From Butyrivibrio sp. (lineage in GTDB: Bacteria; Bacillota; Clostridia; Lachnospirales; Lachnospiraceae): a DNA stretch of 34,741 nt. Within the stretch, counting starts at the first letter, position 1. Every line of letters begins with the position of its first letter. This document shows positions 34,723 to 34,741 of the stretch, piece by piece. The stretch lies in NCBI GenBank assembly GCA_024680925.1, contig JAILBM010000270.1, forward strand, positions 1 to 34,741, written 5' to 3'. The notes below the pieces were generated by a model. It saw nothing but the letters and a program-made list of their open reading frames with translations. It did not search any database and was not told the DNA's origin. Both the position numbers and the translations under genes were made by a program.

Positions 34723-34741
34723 TATTTAAATAAATGTTTAT

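Noticed and set aside
34656-34741. Right-edge repeats as a CRISPR array
   Set aside because: Repeat units are short, alternate in orientation and have AT-rich similar rather than unique spacers; no cas gene is visible.

Overview
The window looks like chromosomal DNA of a motile, anaerobic, AT-rich Firmicute, most likely a Lachnospiraceae member related to Butyrivibrio or Roseburia. The evidence is the Gram-positive gene order (topA, then codY, then the flgB-led flagellar operon), strong AGGAGG-type ribosome binding sites, a CIRCE-controlled groESL operon, HemZ and PrsW homologues, a DUF1667 protein beside GlpA/GlpB-like flavoproteins, and AGA-rich codon use. I could run no searches, so family names come from motif recognition. 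I saw no tRNA, rRNA, insertion sequence, prophage or CRISPR array.

Left part (1-19 kb), nearly all on the plus strand. First comes a glycerol-3-phosphate oxidation set: the tail of a probable glycerol kinase, a GlpA-like flavoprotein with a C-terminal Fe-S domain, a GlpB-like flavoprotein and a four-cysteine DUF1667 protein. Then come an ABC-F ATPase and a metallophosphoesterase followed by a membrane-bound EAL cyclic-di-GMP phosphodiesterase. Next are groES-groEL behind a perfect CIRCE operator, a 443-bp gap holding a 220-nt foldback palindrome, and prsW. After these come apt, rel and an MBL hydrolase (purine salvage and stringent response), hemZ (haem synthesis) and topA.

Right part (19-33.3 kb). 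codY, the GTP/branched-chain amino acid sensor, is followed by flgB-flgC-fliE-fliF-fliG-fliH-fliI-fliJ-ylxF/motE-like-fliK-flgD-TIGR02530-flgE. These genes build the rod, MS ring, switch, type III export ATPase complex, hook-length ruler, hook cap and hook. The order matches the Bacillus fla/che operon, but here it stops at a terminator after flgE. Beyond it lie a convergent orphan PD-(D/E)XK-type protein and a repeat-rich gap reaching the window end.

The most unusual material is regulatory or architectural. It includes a three-arm foldback element upstream of prsW and a dispersed hairpin repeat shared by the codY leader, the ABC-F 3' side and the right edge. Upstream of flgB there is a sigma-28-like promoter abutting the codY terminator and a triplet of AATACTA half-sites at exact 11-bp steps. 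A strong terminator sits inside the flagellar operon before fliK. The flgE leader has competing hairpins and hides the Shine-Dalgarno sequence. The hook protein is 787 residues long with four diverged internal repeats, and the hook cap FlgD carries a C-terminal helical domain resembling repeats of Firmicute surface proteins.
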